Notes: generated from the sequence alone by a model not told the origin. Shown: positions 1 through 8,299, counted from the stretch's first letter. The stretch is DNA of 64,000 nt from Oscillospiraceae bacterium (GCA_902790325.1 CADARP010000011.1:1-64000); one strand, 5' to 3'. Translations and numbers: made by a program.

Positions 1-50
1 TCAAGGTGCTTCCCACGTCCGAAGGCTTCCCTCCCGCAACGTGCTTTGCT

Positions 51-79
51 ATTATATCCGAACACTCCCCATTTGTCAA
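51..79 (-). promoter_or_regulatory. Perfect sigma-A promoter firing left out of the window
   Basis: On the minus strand TTGACA (74-79) and TATAAT (51-56) are separated by exactly 17 bases, a perfect vegetative consensus. The start point would lie near base 44, so about 43 bases of a leader remain in the window. They are GC-rich, contain a small CCTTCGG loop and no start codon with a ribosome site. The transcript could be a structured leader or a noncoding RNA; its identity cannot be decided here. Confidence 0.75.
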
Positions 80-185
80 CCCCTATTTTTTGCCTTTTTC
101 ACCTTCTTTCAACTATTCCGGGCGTGTCATGGTTGAGACACAATATTTAGTATTGCACCGCCTTCCAAATACAAATCGGGACGAG

Positions 186-216
186 ACACGGGCCGAAGCG
201 ATGCTCCGACCCGTGT
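186..216 (-). terminator. Hairpin after the YkgJ-like gene
   Basis: Inverted repeat ACACGGG...CCCGTGT with further pairing inside, 23 bases beyond the stop codon of the minus-strand operon. No U-tract follows on either strand, so it may be a weak or factor-dependent terminator or an RNA-stabilising end. Confidence 0.4.
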
Positions 217-238
217 TCTGCTGTATAATTACGGTATG

Positions 239-745
239 CTAATCTTTGTCCCGGATCGTCTGCGTAAAGGACACCAGCTCGTCGAACAGCGCGTTCGTCT
301 CGCGCATCACGCGCAGATTCTCCGGATCGCGCGCGAGATACATGCCCGCAAGCCGCACGGCCTGCACAAAACGCGCGTCCGGGCGGATGTGCCCGCGCAC
401 AACGGGACATGCCGCAAAACCGCGAAGGTCATAAACCACGCGGATCTTCGTCTCTCCCTCCGCCTCGTACGGTACAGGGAAGAACGGGTACATCCGGCAA
501 GCGAGCGGCCGCGAACGCCGGTCGCATCTGCCGGAGCAGATCAGGATCTTGCGTCCGTCTCTTTCGCAGATCGTAAAATCCGGATCGTTCTCAAACCGCT
601 TTTCCTCACCGCGGAACAGTTCCATCCCGTCGCCCTGCGTGCCCTTGCAGCAGCGCGCGCCGCAGAGCTTGCCGCAATCCAGCCCGTTCGGCAGCGGCGT
701 CACATGGCGAAGCACGCCGTATGCGTCCGCAATCACATCTCTCAT
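239..745 (-). CDS. YkgJ-like cysteine-cluster protein
   Basis: 168 residues. The pattern of the YkgJ / putative zinc- or iron-chelating family is clear: C24-x3-C28-x3-C32-C33 near the N-terminus and C70-x3-C74-x8-C83 followed by RMYPFFP, with further cysteines at 60 and 113. Members bind a metal or Fe-S cluster; the reaction is not known. It is the last gene of the minus-strand operon; its start overlaps the tsaD stop by four bases (ATGA type), so it is translationally coupled. Cytoplasmic, with no signal peptide. Family confident, function unknown. Confidence 0.85.
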   Translation of the reverse strand: MRDVIADAYGVLRHVTPLPNGLDCGKLCGARCCKGTQGDGMELFRGEEKRFENDPDFTICERDGRKILICSGRCDRRSRPLACRMYPFFPVPYEAEGETKIRVVYDLRGFAACPVVRGHIRPDARFVQAVRLAGMYLARDPENLRVMRETNALFDELVSFTQTIRDKD

Positions 746-1752
746 CCGACTTCGATCCCCATCGTTGCACGCGCATTCAGCGACGCATCCGCGCGCTTGC
801 CCGCGCAGTATTCATAATATCCCTGCGCTCCGACCATGGCGGCGTTGTCGCCGCACAGCTCCAGCGGCGGCAGATACAACCGCACGCCGTGCTTTTTGCA
901 GAGCGTTTCACATTCGCGGCGCAGCACGGAATTGGCGGAAACGCCGCCCGCGAGCACCAGCTTCTTTGCGCCGAAACCGACGATCGCTTTTTCGGTGTTA
1001 TCACAAAGTGAACGCACGACCGCGGCAATATACGACGCGCCGAAGTCCGCGACCTCGACCGTCTCGCCCTTCTGTTCGGCATTGTGCAGAAGATTCACCG
1101 CAGCCGTTTTCAGTCCGGAAAAGCTGAAGTCATATTCACTGCCCGTCACGCTCGGTTTCGGAAAGCGATACGCCTTCGCATTGCCGCCGACCGACGCCTT
1201 GTCGAGATTCAGTCCGCCCGGGTACGGCAGACCGATCGCGCGCGCCGCTTTGTCCATGCATTCGCCCGCCGCGTCGTCGCGTGTGCGGCCGATCACGCGG
1301 AACGTGGTATAGTCGTCCGCCTGCACGATATGGCTGTGGCCGCCGGACACAACGAGTGCAAGAAACGGCGGTTCCAGGTCGGGATACGCAAGATAATTCG
1401 CGGCGATATGGCTTCGCAGATGGTGCACCGGCACGAGCGGCAGTCCCGCGGCATACGCAAACCCTTTGGCGTAGTTCACGCCGACCAGCAGCGCGCCGAT
1501 GAGGCCGGGCGCATATGTGACCGCCACGCCGTCCAGATCGTCCGTACCGCATCCGCTTTGCCGCAGCGCCTCACGCACAACGCCGCAGATCGATTCGACA
1601 TGGCGGCGCGACGCAATCTCCGGCACGACGCCGCCGTACAGAATATGTTCCGGCACCTGCGAGGCGACGACGTTCGACAGAACGCGTCTGCCGTCCTCCA
1701 CGACCGCGGCGGCCGTATCGTCGCAGGAGCTTTCGATCGCAAGAAGTTTCAT
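742..1752 (-). CDS. tsaD: tRNA threonylcarbamoyladenosine transferase TsaD
   Basis: 336 residues, the usual length. TsaD transfers the threonylcarbamoyl group to A37 of ANN-decoding tRNAs together with TsaB and TsaE. The N-terminus KLLAIESSCDDT is the ASKHA nucleotide-binding start; metal-binding H111 and H115 sit in HHLRSH; VSGGHS, AAGECMDKAAR, LAGGVSAN and CGDNAAMVG follow in the family order. The start overlaps the rimI stop by four bases and the stop overlaps the next gene the same way. rimI-tsaD adjacency is common in bacteria. tsaB and tsaE are not in the window. Confidence 0.97.
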   Translation of the reverse strand: MKLLAIESSCDDTAAAVVEDGRRVLSNVVASQVPEHILYGGVVPEIASRRHVESICGVVREALRQSGCGTDDLDGVAVTYAPGLIGALLVGVNYAKGFAYAAGLPLVPVHHLRSHIAANYLAYPDLEPPFLALVVSGGHSHIVQADDYTTFRVIGRTRDDAAGECMDKAARAIGLPYPGGLNLDKASVGGNAKAYRFPKPSVTGSEYDFSFSGLKTAAVNLLHNAEQKGETVEVADFGASYIAAVVRSLCDNTEKAIVGFGAKKLVLAGGVSANSVLRRECETLCKKHGVRLYLPPLELCGDNAAMVGAQGYYEYCAGKRADASLNARATMGIEVG

Positions 1753-2204
1753 GTGGATTCTTCCTTAAATAGAATGGTATAAATATACGCGTCCTCCGTC
1801 GGGTCGCGGTAAAAGTTTTTTCGCTTTCCCTGCGGGCGGAAGCCGAGTTTTTCGTACAACCGGATCGCCGTTTCGTTGCCGACGCGCACCTCCAGCGACA
1901 GAAACTCGCAGCCGCGTGCGCGTGCGCCGTCGACCGCCGCACGTACGAGCCGTTCGCCGATCCCGTTTCTGCGATACTCCGGCAGCACCGCAACGTTCGT
2001 CACGTATCCCTCGCCGCAGATCTCCTGCACGCCGATGTAACCAACGATTTTGCCGTCCGCTTCGGCGACGAGGAAATACGCCTGCGGATTCCGCAGCTCC
2101 TGCGCGAGTCCCTCGCACGTCCACGGCGAAGCGAAGCAGACTGTTTCCAGCGCGGCAACAGCGTCCAGATGGCTTTCCCGCATGGGAATGATTTCAGCAA
2201 ACAT
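1749..2204 (-). CDS. rimI: Ribosomal protein S18-alanine N-acetyltransferase (RimI-type GNAT)
   Basis: 151 residues of GNAT fold. The acetyl-CoA pyrophosphate loop RRNGIG lies in VAVLPEYRRNGIGERLV (about residues 92-108), and EVRVGNETAIRLYEKLGF is the RimI-type C-terminal motif. RimI acetylates the N-terminus of ribosomal protein S18; some bacterial homologues act on other proteins. It begins one base after the GH127 stop and overlaps tsaD by four bases, the classical rimI-tsaD arrangement that supports the RimI name over a generic GNAT. Confidence 0.9.
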   Translation of the reverse strand: MFAEIIPMRESHLDAVAALETVCFASPWTCEGLAQELRNPQAYFLVAEADGKIVGYIGVQEICGEGYVTNVAVLPEYRRNGIGERLVRAAVDGARARGCEFLSLEVRVGNETAIRLYEKLGFRPQGKRKNFYRDPTEDAYIYTILFKEEST

Positions 2205-2205
2205 A

Positions 2206-4041
2206 TCAGAACTTCGTTACCCAGACGGTCATATCCGTCTCGGCGCGGTTGGCAAAAGCATAGTACGGGATAAAGCGCAGGCGCGCCGGGCGGTAATCGC
2301 CGCTCGCCGGACGGTACAGCGGCCCGCCGCAGCAGGCACACGCATGTTTGCGCCAACCCTTAACCGTCAGCATCGGCACATGCAGCTCCTCGTTCGTATC
2401 TTCCGCAACCGGCTCAAACAGATCGGCGCACAAGCCGTGCAGATCGCCGTCGTTGTCGAGGCCTTCCAGACAGTAAACGACCGGCCCCTTCATGAGCGCG
2501 ACCTTGCCCGCGTCCGCCGCAACGCGCGGCGACGCTTCGTAGAACGTCGGTTTCATCGAAAGCGTGAGCGTACAGGTAAAGTCATCCGACGGGATGTCCG
2601 TATAGAGATAGCCGTTCTGCAAAACGGCATCGCCGCCGTCGAGTCTGTAGTCCAGGCACCACGCGGGAATGCGCAGCGCGAGCTTTCTGCCGGAAAGTCC
2701 CGCTGCCGTCACGCGGATCGTGCCGTCATCGGGATAATTGGTCTCGATGCGCAGACAGCCTTCGCCGATGCATACCGTGCTCTGCATATACTGGTGCACA
2801 AACACCGTATCGTCCGAGCAGCCGCACACAAGGTCGCCGAGGCTCGCCAAAAAGCGCGTGACATTGGGCGGACAGCACGAGCAGCCGAACACCTCGACGC
2901 GGTGCGTCAGCGGACGGTACACATGCTCGCGGCATTCGTTCGCGCGTCGCGTGTCAAGGTCGATCGCCAGCGGGTTTGTATAGAAGAAGGACGTCCCGTC
3001 CAGCGACACGCCGGAAAGAATGCCGTTGTACAGCGTGCGCTCGACAATGTCGGCGTATTTGCCTTCCGCAGAGAGCAGGCTCATGCGCGACGCGAACATC
3101 GCCAGCGAGATCGCCGCGCACGTCTCGGCATAGGCGTCGGCGTTGGGCAGATCGTAGTCACCCGTGAACCGCTCGCCGTCGCTCGAGGAACCGATTCCGC
3201 CCGTGATGTACATGCGTTTTTCGCAGATGTTGTCAAACAGCGCCTCGCACGCCTCACGCAGTTTCCCGTCGCCGGTCAGACGCGCCGCATCCGCCATCGC
3301 GCTGTATAAATAGCATGCACGCACGCAATGGCCTTCCGCCGTTCTCTGCTCGCGCACGGGCAGGTGCGCCTGCATATACATGCCGGCCGGCGACGCGGTT
3401 TCTTGATCCCTGCCGTTTTCCGTGCCGCGCATATCGAGGAAAAACAGGCCGAGATCGCGGTATTTCTCCTCGCCCGTACACGCGTACAGTTTCATCAGCG
3501 CAAGCTCGATCTCCTCGTGACCGGGCGTCAGGAACGACGCGCTGCGCTCGACGCGGAACACGCGGTCGATGAGGTCGATATAGCGGCAGATAATATCCAG
3601 AAAACGCCGTTTGCCCGTCGCCTCATAATACGCGATCGCCGCTTCCGTCCAGTGACCGGCGCAGTACAGCTCGTGGTTCCAGCGGTTCGTGAACCGGTCG
3701 CCCGGCTCCAGCGACAGATAGCAGCTGTTGTAGTAGCCGTCGGGGCGCTGGTTCTGCTCGATCCGGTCGATCATGTCCTCGACCCGGCGCTCGAGTTCGG
3801 CGTCGGGATGCTTCTTTAAAACATATGCTGCGGATTCCGCCCATTTGGCCACGTCGGAATCCCAGAAGATATGCGGTTTGTTTTCCATGCCTTCGCGCCA
3901 GTCGCAGCGCAGCGCGGCGAACCGGCCGGTTTTTTCAAACTGGCTGTGCACGCATTCGAGCGTCACGTCGCGGTTGCGGTCCTGCACCGATTTCCAGAAT
4001 CCGCCTGTGATCTCCACATTTGCAAAAGGTATTTTATTCAT
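2206..4041 (-). CDS. GH127 glycosidase, probable beta-L-arabinofuranosidase
   Basis: 611 residues, full length for glycoside hydrolase family 127 (formerly DUF1680). The zinc/nucleophile set of the characterised Bifidobacterium enzyme has counterparts: E306 and C308 in YAETCA, C389-C390 in CSCCPPN (nucleophile cysteine), and the acid/base candidate E290, sixteen residues before E306 as in the reference. An alpha/alpha barrel is followed by beta-sandwich domains. No signal peptide, so it is cytoplasmic and would release L-arabinose from imported arabino-oligosaccharides. It overlaps the phosphatase stop by four bases and sits one base before rimI, so it is expressed with translation-quality genes rather than sugar genes. 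Family sure, exact substrate not. Confidence 0.92.
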   Translation of the reverse strand: MNKIPFANVEITGGFWKSVQDRNRDVTLECVHSQFEKTGRFAALRCDWREGMENKPHIFWDSDVAKWAESAAYVLKKHPDAELERRVEDMIDRIEQNQRPDGYYNSCYLSLEPGDRFTNRWNHELYCAGHWTEAAIAYYEATGKRRFLDIICRYIDLIDRVFRVERSASFLTPGHEEIELALMKLYACTGEEKYRDLGLFFLDMRGTENGRDQETASPAGMYMQAHLPVREQRTAEGHCVRACYLYSAMADAARLTGDGKLREACEALFDNICEKRMYITGGIGSSSDGERFTGDYDLPNADAYAETCAAISLAMFASRMSLLSAEGKYADIVERTLYNGILSGVSLDGTSFFYTNPLAIDLDTRRANECREHVYRPLTHRVEVFGCSCCPPNVTRFLASLGDLVCGCSDDTVFVHQYMQSTVCIGEGCLRIETNYPDDGTIRVTAAGLSGRKLALRIPAWCLDYRLDGGDAVLQNGYLYTDIPSDDFTCTLTLSMKPTFYEASPRVAADAGKVALMKGPVVYCLEGLDNDGDLHGLCADLFEPVAEDTNEELHVPMLTVKGWRKHACACCGGPLYRPASGDYRPARLRFIPYYAFANRAETDMTVWVTKF

Positions 4042-4472
4042 GCTTGTTTTTCCGCTTCCTTTCGTATCCAGTCTTCAAGCGCGGCGTGAATATCCGCGGC
4101 GCATTTTTCATAATCCTCGCGCGTCCCGCCGTAAGGGTCCGGGATCCCGTCTCCCAGCACGCAGATCTTTTCTGCGGGCAGGTACGGCGAGAGCAGGTCT
4201 GCGTGCGATTTCGTCATGCAGACGAACAGATCGCCCTCGTCGAGCAGATACTCCGTGATCGCGCGGGAGCGGTGCGCGGAAATATCCGCGCCGTACGCCG
4301 CGGCCGCGCTGACGGCATACGGCGACGCCGGCATACCGGTGAACGTCGACAGTCCGCAGCTCGTGCACTCCACGTCCCGCAGGCCGTATTTTTCCGCCAG
4401 CACGCGGAACATGCCCTCCGCCATCGGACTGCGGCAGGTGTTGCCCGTGCAGACAAACACGATCTTGCGCAT
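4038..4472 (-). CDS. Low-molecular-weight protein phosphatase, YwlE-like arginine phosphatase candidate
   Basis: 144 residues. The P-loop C8-x5-R14 (CTGNTCRSP) gives the nucleophile cysteine and phosphate loop; the acid aspartate lies in the DPYGG segment. The threonine after Asn in the loop matches the residue that makes YwlE of Bacillus specific for phosphoarginine, so protein-arginine phosphatase is more likely than tyrosine phosphatase, though the sequence alone does not prove it. First gene of the five-gene operon; good GGGAGGG ribosome site before the ATG and an extended -10 promoter upstream. Confidence 0.88.
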   Translation of the reverse strand: MRKIVFVCTGNTCRSPMAEGMFRVLAEKYGLRDVECTSCGLSTFTGMPASPYAVSAAAAYGADISAHRSRAITEYLLDEGDLFVCMTKSHADLLSPYLPAEKICVLGDGIPDPYGGTREDYEKCAADIHAALEDWIRKEAEKQA

Positions 4473-4507
4473 ATGTTTCCCTCCCGTTGGATCAGGCTGT
4501 ATATTGT

Positions 4508-4518
4508 ATTATAGCATA
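4508..4518 (-). promoter_or_regulatory. Extended -10 promoter of the phosphatase-GH127-rimI-tsaD operon
   Basis: Minus strand reads TGCTATAAT, an extended -10 box with the TG dinucleotide in place; the -35 region (TGGATT) is poor. It lies 36 bases upstream of the ATG at 4472 and no other promoter is visible before the operon. Confidence 0.6.
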
Positions 4519-4585
4519 TCCGCGAGCGGAAATCCACTATAAAATAATCGTACTTCTCCCCATACCCCCCTGCCGCAAATGCCTA

Positions 4586-4614
4586 TTGCATTGAGGGTCA
4601 AGGTATGATATAAT
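4586..4614 (+). promoter_or_regulatory. Sigma-A promoter of the 4.8-kb surface-protein gene or leader RNA
   Basis: TTGCAT (4586-4591), 17-base spacer, TATAAT (4609-4614). The start codon of the next gene is 200 bases further on, so the transcript carries a long 5' leader. A second possible promoter inside the leader is TTGACA (4696-4701), 17 bases, TTAAAT (4719-4724). Confidence 0.65.
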
Positions 4615-4620
4615 GAACCT

Positions 4621-4820
4621 GCCAAACGAATCGAATAACAATCCGCAGTCGAAGCGTGTATTTTTATCTCTCGCGGTAAAAATACAAGCTCTATTTTGAC
4701 ATGCTTCCTGCGGAACTGTTAAATGATTTGTTTGGCGACAATCGGAGCTGTGTTTTTCGTGCGCAGCTTCGGCTGCGCATTTTTTGTTGTCACGGAAAAA
4801 TAATTTTTGGAGGATGTAAA
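4621..4820 (+). promoter_or_regulatory. 200-base structured leader with internal terminator-like hairpin
   Basis: The leader holds two hairpins: GTATTTTTA...TAAAAATAC (about 4658-4688), and a textbook terminator GCGCAGC-TTCG-GCTGCGC (4761-4778) followed by ATTTTTT. The terminator lies between the promoter and the AGGAGG-type ribosome site (4809-4814) of the surface-protein gene. It could be an attenuator, the end of a separate ~165-base small RNA, or be bypassed by readthrough. No known riboswitch was recognised. Confidence 0.5.
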
Positions 4821-7800
4821 ATGAGAAAAGAAAAGACTCTTAAACAATCCCTGTGTAAGAAGATTCTATCTGTTTTTTTATCCATGTTGGTCGCTTTGAC
4901 ATCTATAGTATTCAGCGCCCAAACATTGAAAGCGAGCGCACTCACACTGTATACGTCAGGATGTATCTGTTATGACCAAGGTGTAACCTTCACATTTGAT
5001 AAGTTTGATAACTCCTACTCATATGAAATTTATTTTTATTATACAGACGATAGCGGCCAAAGACGCAACACAAGAAGAGAATGGATCCCTACGTCCGGAT
5101 CTTCTCAAACCAGTTATACTTTTTGGAATTTGGCTGAATTATTGAATTATCATGGAGAAGCATCTTATAACGAGTTTGACGTGGATATTTATGGAATGAA
5201 TTCACAAGGATTCAATGTGAATGGTTACAGCTTTAAAAACGTTCCATTATATTCCTGCGGTTATGTTGGTAGTAGTTCTTTGGAAGGATATAAAGATCAT
5301 GCCGTGAACTATTGGGTGGACGGAAAAGTGCTTTGGACACAGGAGTATACCGGCAGAAATGTATGCAGCGGATATAATACCGTGATTTCCAATACGCCAA
5401 GCAAATATGGGTACTCATTCCTGGGATGGTCTGATGACTATAAAGCGACTACGGTTTCTTATACTGCCGGCAGCTCGGTTTATCATAATCATAAGGATGT
5501 GGTACTATATGCCGTATGGACGCCAAACACCTACACGGTGAGGTATGATGCAAACGGAGGATACAACGCACCGGCAAGTCAAACGAAGACGCACGATGTG
5601 GATTTGACGCTGCGGACAGAACAGCCTTACCGCAGCGGATATACTTTTCTCGGCTGGTCAACCAGCAGCACGGCAGGGAGCGCGTCGTATGCTCCAGGCG
5701 GATGGTATACAGCAAACGCCAACACGACGTTGTACGCTGTTTGGTCTGATTCCGAAAAGCCTGTCGGTTCGATCAGCAGCACCAATAATGTAGCGTCAAA
5801 TCAAACGGCAACGCTTACTTTTTCGGATAATGCAGGCATTGCGGGTTATTATTGGGGCACGTCCTCGAATTATGCAAACAATTCCTACACCGCAACGAGC
5901 AGCACGAGCGCAACAAAGACCGTTTCGTCTGCCGGAACGTATTATCTGACGGTCAAGGATACGTCGGGTTTTCTCTCGAATACGACCAGCATCACCTACT
6001 ATTCCACGACGCTGAACGCCAACGGCGGTTACGTTTCGCCGTCGTCTGTGCTGACGCAGAGCGGCAAGTCGTTCACCCTGCCGACGCCGACGCGCAGCAA
6101 TTACACATTCTCAGGCTGGAACACTTCGTCCGGCGGTACCGGCACGGATTATACCGGCAGTTACACGGTCGGCAGCAACCGAACGCTGTATGCGCAATGG
6201 AATACAACAGATAAAACAAAGCCTACCGGCTCCATCAGCAGCACGAACAGTCTTTCGGCAAGTCAGACGGCGACGCTGAAGATGTCGGACAACAGTGGTA
6301 TCACCGGATACTACTGGGGCACGTCCTCGAATTATGCAAACAATTCCTACACCGCAACGAGCAGCACGAGCGTAACAAAAACCGTTTCGTCTGCCGGAAC
6401 GTATTATCTGACGGTCAAAGATACGTCGGGCAATCTTTCCGACACGGTCAGCATCACCTACTATTCCACGACGCTGAACGCCAACGGTGGTTCCGTATCG
6501 CCGTCGTCTGTGCTGACGCAGAGCGGCAAGTCGTTCACCCTGCCGACCGCGTCACGCAGCGGTTATACATTTGGCAGTTGGAACACGAATGCTTCCGGCA
6601 CCGGCACGACATACACCGGAACATATTCGCCCTCCGCCAACCGCACGCTTTATGCCATTTGGAAAGCCGCCAACATTTATAACCTCGGCGAGGAAACATA
6701 CAGCTTTAAAAACTATGGTGACAGTGATTCTCCCGAAGGTCATTGCTTTGGCATGGCTGTCACAAGCTCGGGGTATTACTTGCATCTTTTGAATAAAAGC
6801 ATAATAGGAGGAGACGATACAACTCCACTATATTCTTTTAGAGATACGCCTACTGTCAGAAAACCAATCTGTCACTATCTGCAAATTCAAGGAACTGCAG
6901 CAAACGGCGCAGAACGCAAAGCAATGGTTGCCGGAGGAAGTATTGATTTGAATCAGCGTGTAGATATTAAATCGGACTGGGATAGCTGTGTTAAGTATGT
7001 CCGAAATCATGCGTACGATAATTTGGGCACCCTTAACGTCGGAACATGGTATGCTTCCGGTGGAGGCCACGCGGTAAATTTCCTCTACTATAAGGAGGTT
7101 GAAGGTCAGCCAAGAATATATATATACGACAACAATTACCCGAAGATGGAAACATACTATTACATGGGTTCTGATAATTACGTTCATGAAGGCCCGTCAG
7201 AAGTTGATCGTGTTCGCATTAAGGGCATTGATTTGATGGATGTCGAAAAGTATTTCCCTCTTGCTAATGCATATGAACCATATCGTTATATTTTTGCAAG
7301 TAAGGATGAAATTGTTGTTAGCGGAGCAACTATGTCTTATATGAAGTGTGATTTGGAATTAGGCACATACGTTATGTATGAAGTCCCAAATAATACTCAA
7401 GAGGTAACTATTACACCATTAACCGACAATGCGGAGTTTCAGTATTTGGACGTCAAATACTCTTTTAATCAGGTAAATGATCAAACGTATGGAAAGCTTA
7501 AGGTTTCAAAAAAGGATGCCGTACCCGGCGAAACAACCCAGTTTATCATCCATAATGAACCTGCAATAGTTATGATTCAAAACTATACGCCAACCCGTAC
7601 CGAAGCATATAAGACAACCATGACCTTTACGGCGGAAACGGCCGACATGCCGTCCGACGCATCCGTACACTGGTTCATAAACGGCACAGATCGGGGAACC
7701 GGAGACAAGTTTACCGTGGAAAAGGCAACCAGCGACTATACAGTTCAAGTTAAGGTCTTAGACAAAAACGGTAACGTACTTTCGGAAAGCGAAACCGAAA

Positions 7801-7925
7801 CCGTAAAAATCAATTCCGGCTTCTTTGCCCGCCTGATCGCCTTCTTCCGCAGTCTGTTCGGTTTGCTGCCGAAGGTGACGCAGGAGTATCTCGGCTTTGA
7901 CTTCATCGACAAGATGCTGCCGTGA
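4821..7925 (+). CDS. Secreted repeat surface protein with InlB-type repeats and a Cys-His-Asp/Asn peptidase-like region
   Basis: 1034 residues; the ATG at 4821 is chosen because GGAGG lies just before it and it opens a signal peptide (MRKEKTLKQ, hydrophobic core, ASA). Order: about 150-308, two Listeria-Bacteroides (Flg_new) type repeats ending in LYAVW; 311-613, two tandem ~150-residue modules (Ig-like plus Flg_new); 620-835, a region with GHCFGM (C642), GGGHAVNFLYY (H750) and YDNNYP (D770/N771), the order and context of a papain-like cysteine peptidase; then Ig-like domains and a hydrophobic/basic tail FFARLIAFFRSLFGLLP. No LPXTG motif or transmembrane anchor. The first and last thirds are clearly AT-richer than neighbours while the repeats are GC-richer, so the gene looks mosaic. 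Peptidase activity is inference. Confidence 0.8.
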   Translation: MRKEKTLKQSLCKKILSVFLSMLVALTSIVFSAQTLKASALTLYTSGCICYDQGVTFTFDKFDNSYSYEIYFYYTDDSGQRRNTRREWIPTSGSSQTSYTFWNLAELLNYHGEASYNEFDVDIYGMNSQGFNVNGYSFKNVPLYSCGYVGSSSLEGYKDHAVNYWVDGKVLWTQEYTGRNVCSGYNTVISNTPSKYGYSFLGWSDDYKATTVSYTAGSSVYHNHKDVVLYAVWTPNTYTVRYDANGGYNAPASQTKTHDVDLTLRTEQPYRSGYTFLGWSTSSTAGSASYAPGGWYTANANTTLYAVWSDSEKPVGSISSTNNVASNQTATLTFSDNAGIAGYYWGTSSNYANNSYTATSSTSATKTVSSAGTYYLTVKDTSGFLSNTTSITYYSTTLNANGGYVSPSSVLTQSGKSFTLPTPTRSNYTFSGWNTSSGGTGTDYTGSYTVGSNRTLYAQWNTTDKTKPTGSISSTNSLSASQTATLKMSDNSGITGYYWGTSSNYANNSYTATSSTSVTKTVSSAGTYYLTVKDTSGNLSDTVSITYYSTTLNANGGSVSPSSVLTQSGKSFTLPTASRSGYTFGSWNTNASGTGTTYTGTYSPSANRTLYAIWKAANIYNLGEETYSFKNYGDSDSPEGHCFGMAVTSSGYYLHLLNKSIIGGDDTTPLYSFRDTPTVRKPICHYLQIQGTAANGAERKAMVAGGSIDLNQRVDIKSDWDSCVKYVRNHAYDNLGTLNVGTWYASGGGHAVNFLYYKEVEGQPRIYIYDNNYPKMETYYYMGSDNYVHEGPSEVDRVRIKGIDLMDVEKYFPLANAYEPYRYIFASKDEIVVSGATMSYMKCDLELGTYVMYEVPNNTQEVTITPLTDNAEFQYLDVKYSFNQVNDQTYGKLKVSKKDAVPGETTQFIIHNEPAIVMIQNYTPTRTEAYKTTMTFTAETADMPSDASVHWFINGTDRGTGDKFTVEKATSDYTVQVKVLDKNGNVLSESETETVKINSGFFARLIAFFRSLFGLLPKVTQEYLGFDFIDKMLP
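5854..6537 (+). repeat. Tandem 462-base duplication inside the surface-protein gene
   Basis: Bases 5854-6075 and 6316-6537 are nearly identical, offset by exactly 462 bases (154 codons). The duplication keeps frame and copies an Ig-like plus Flg_new module. High DNA identity indicates a recent duplication or gene conversion. Confidence 0.85.
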
Positions 7926-7977
7926 CGCGCGTTACAGCGTATTCCCTCTTTTTCAACTGAATAATCCCTACGGCCTT

Positions 7978-8010
7978 TCCCTGCTTCGTTCGCGGAGCAG
8001 GGATTTTTTT
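7978..8010 (+). terminator. Rho-independent terminator of the surface-protein gene
   Basis: TCCCTGCT...AGCAGGGA stem followed by seven T on the plus strand, about 50 bases after the stop codon at 7925. Confidence 0.9.
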
Positions 8011-8012
8011 GG

Positions 8013-8205
8013 TTCATCACGGAAAATTTGGGGAACGTGCAAACAAGAAGTACTGTCATTGCGAAATCCCGAAGGGGCTGCGGCAATCTCAACCAGGTAC
8101 CGGTAAAAAGCAACACCTTAACCGGCATCTTTGGGAGATCGCCGCGTCGCTTCGCTCCTCGCGATGACACTGGAAAATGGAATCCCCCAACTTTCCGTGA
8201 AGAGG
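8013..8205 (+). mobile_element. MITE-like repeat, copy 1
   Basis: A ~193-base noncoding unit with terminal inverted repeats: the left end TTCATCACGGAAAATTTGGGG matches the reverse complement of the right end (CTCTTCACGGAAAGTTGGGGG). Nested inside is a second inverted pair around TGTCATTGCGA...GCGGCAATCTC and its counterpart, and a central CCGGT/ACCGG hairpin, so the transcript could fold into one long hairpin. A second copy lies at 36388-36555. No transposase gene is present. Both copies sit between a terminator and the promoter of the next plus-strand gene. Confidence 0.75.
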
Positions 8206-8238
8206 ATTATTATGCCGCCTTTTTGCGAAAGATTTTCC

Positions 8239-8267
8239 TTGAATTCGGGTGCAATCGGTTGTATAAT
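8239..8267 (+). promoter_or_regulatory. Sigma-A promoter of the M16 peptidase-lgt operon
   Basis: TTGAAT (8239-8244), 17 bases, TATAAT (8262-8267); the ATG at 8300 follows with AGGAGG at 8287-8292, giving a short leader of about 25 bases. Confidence 0.8.
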
Positions 8268-8299
8268 ATTTTATTGTATGAGTTACAGGAGGAAACCGT

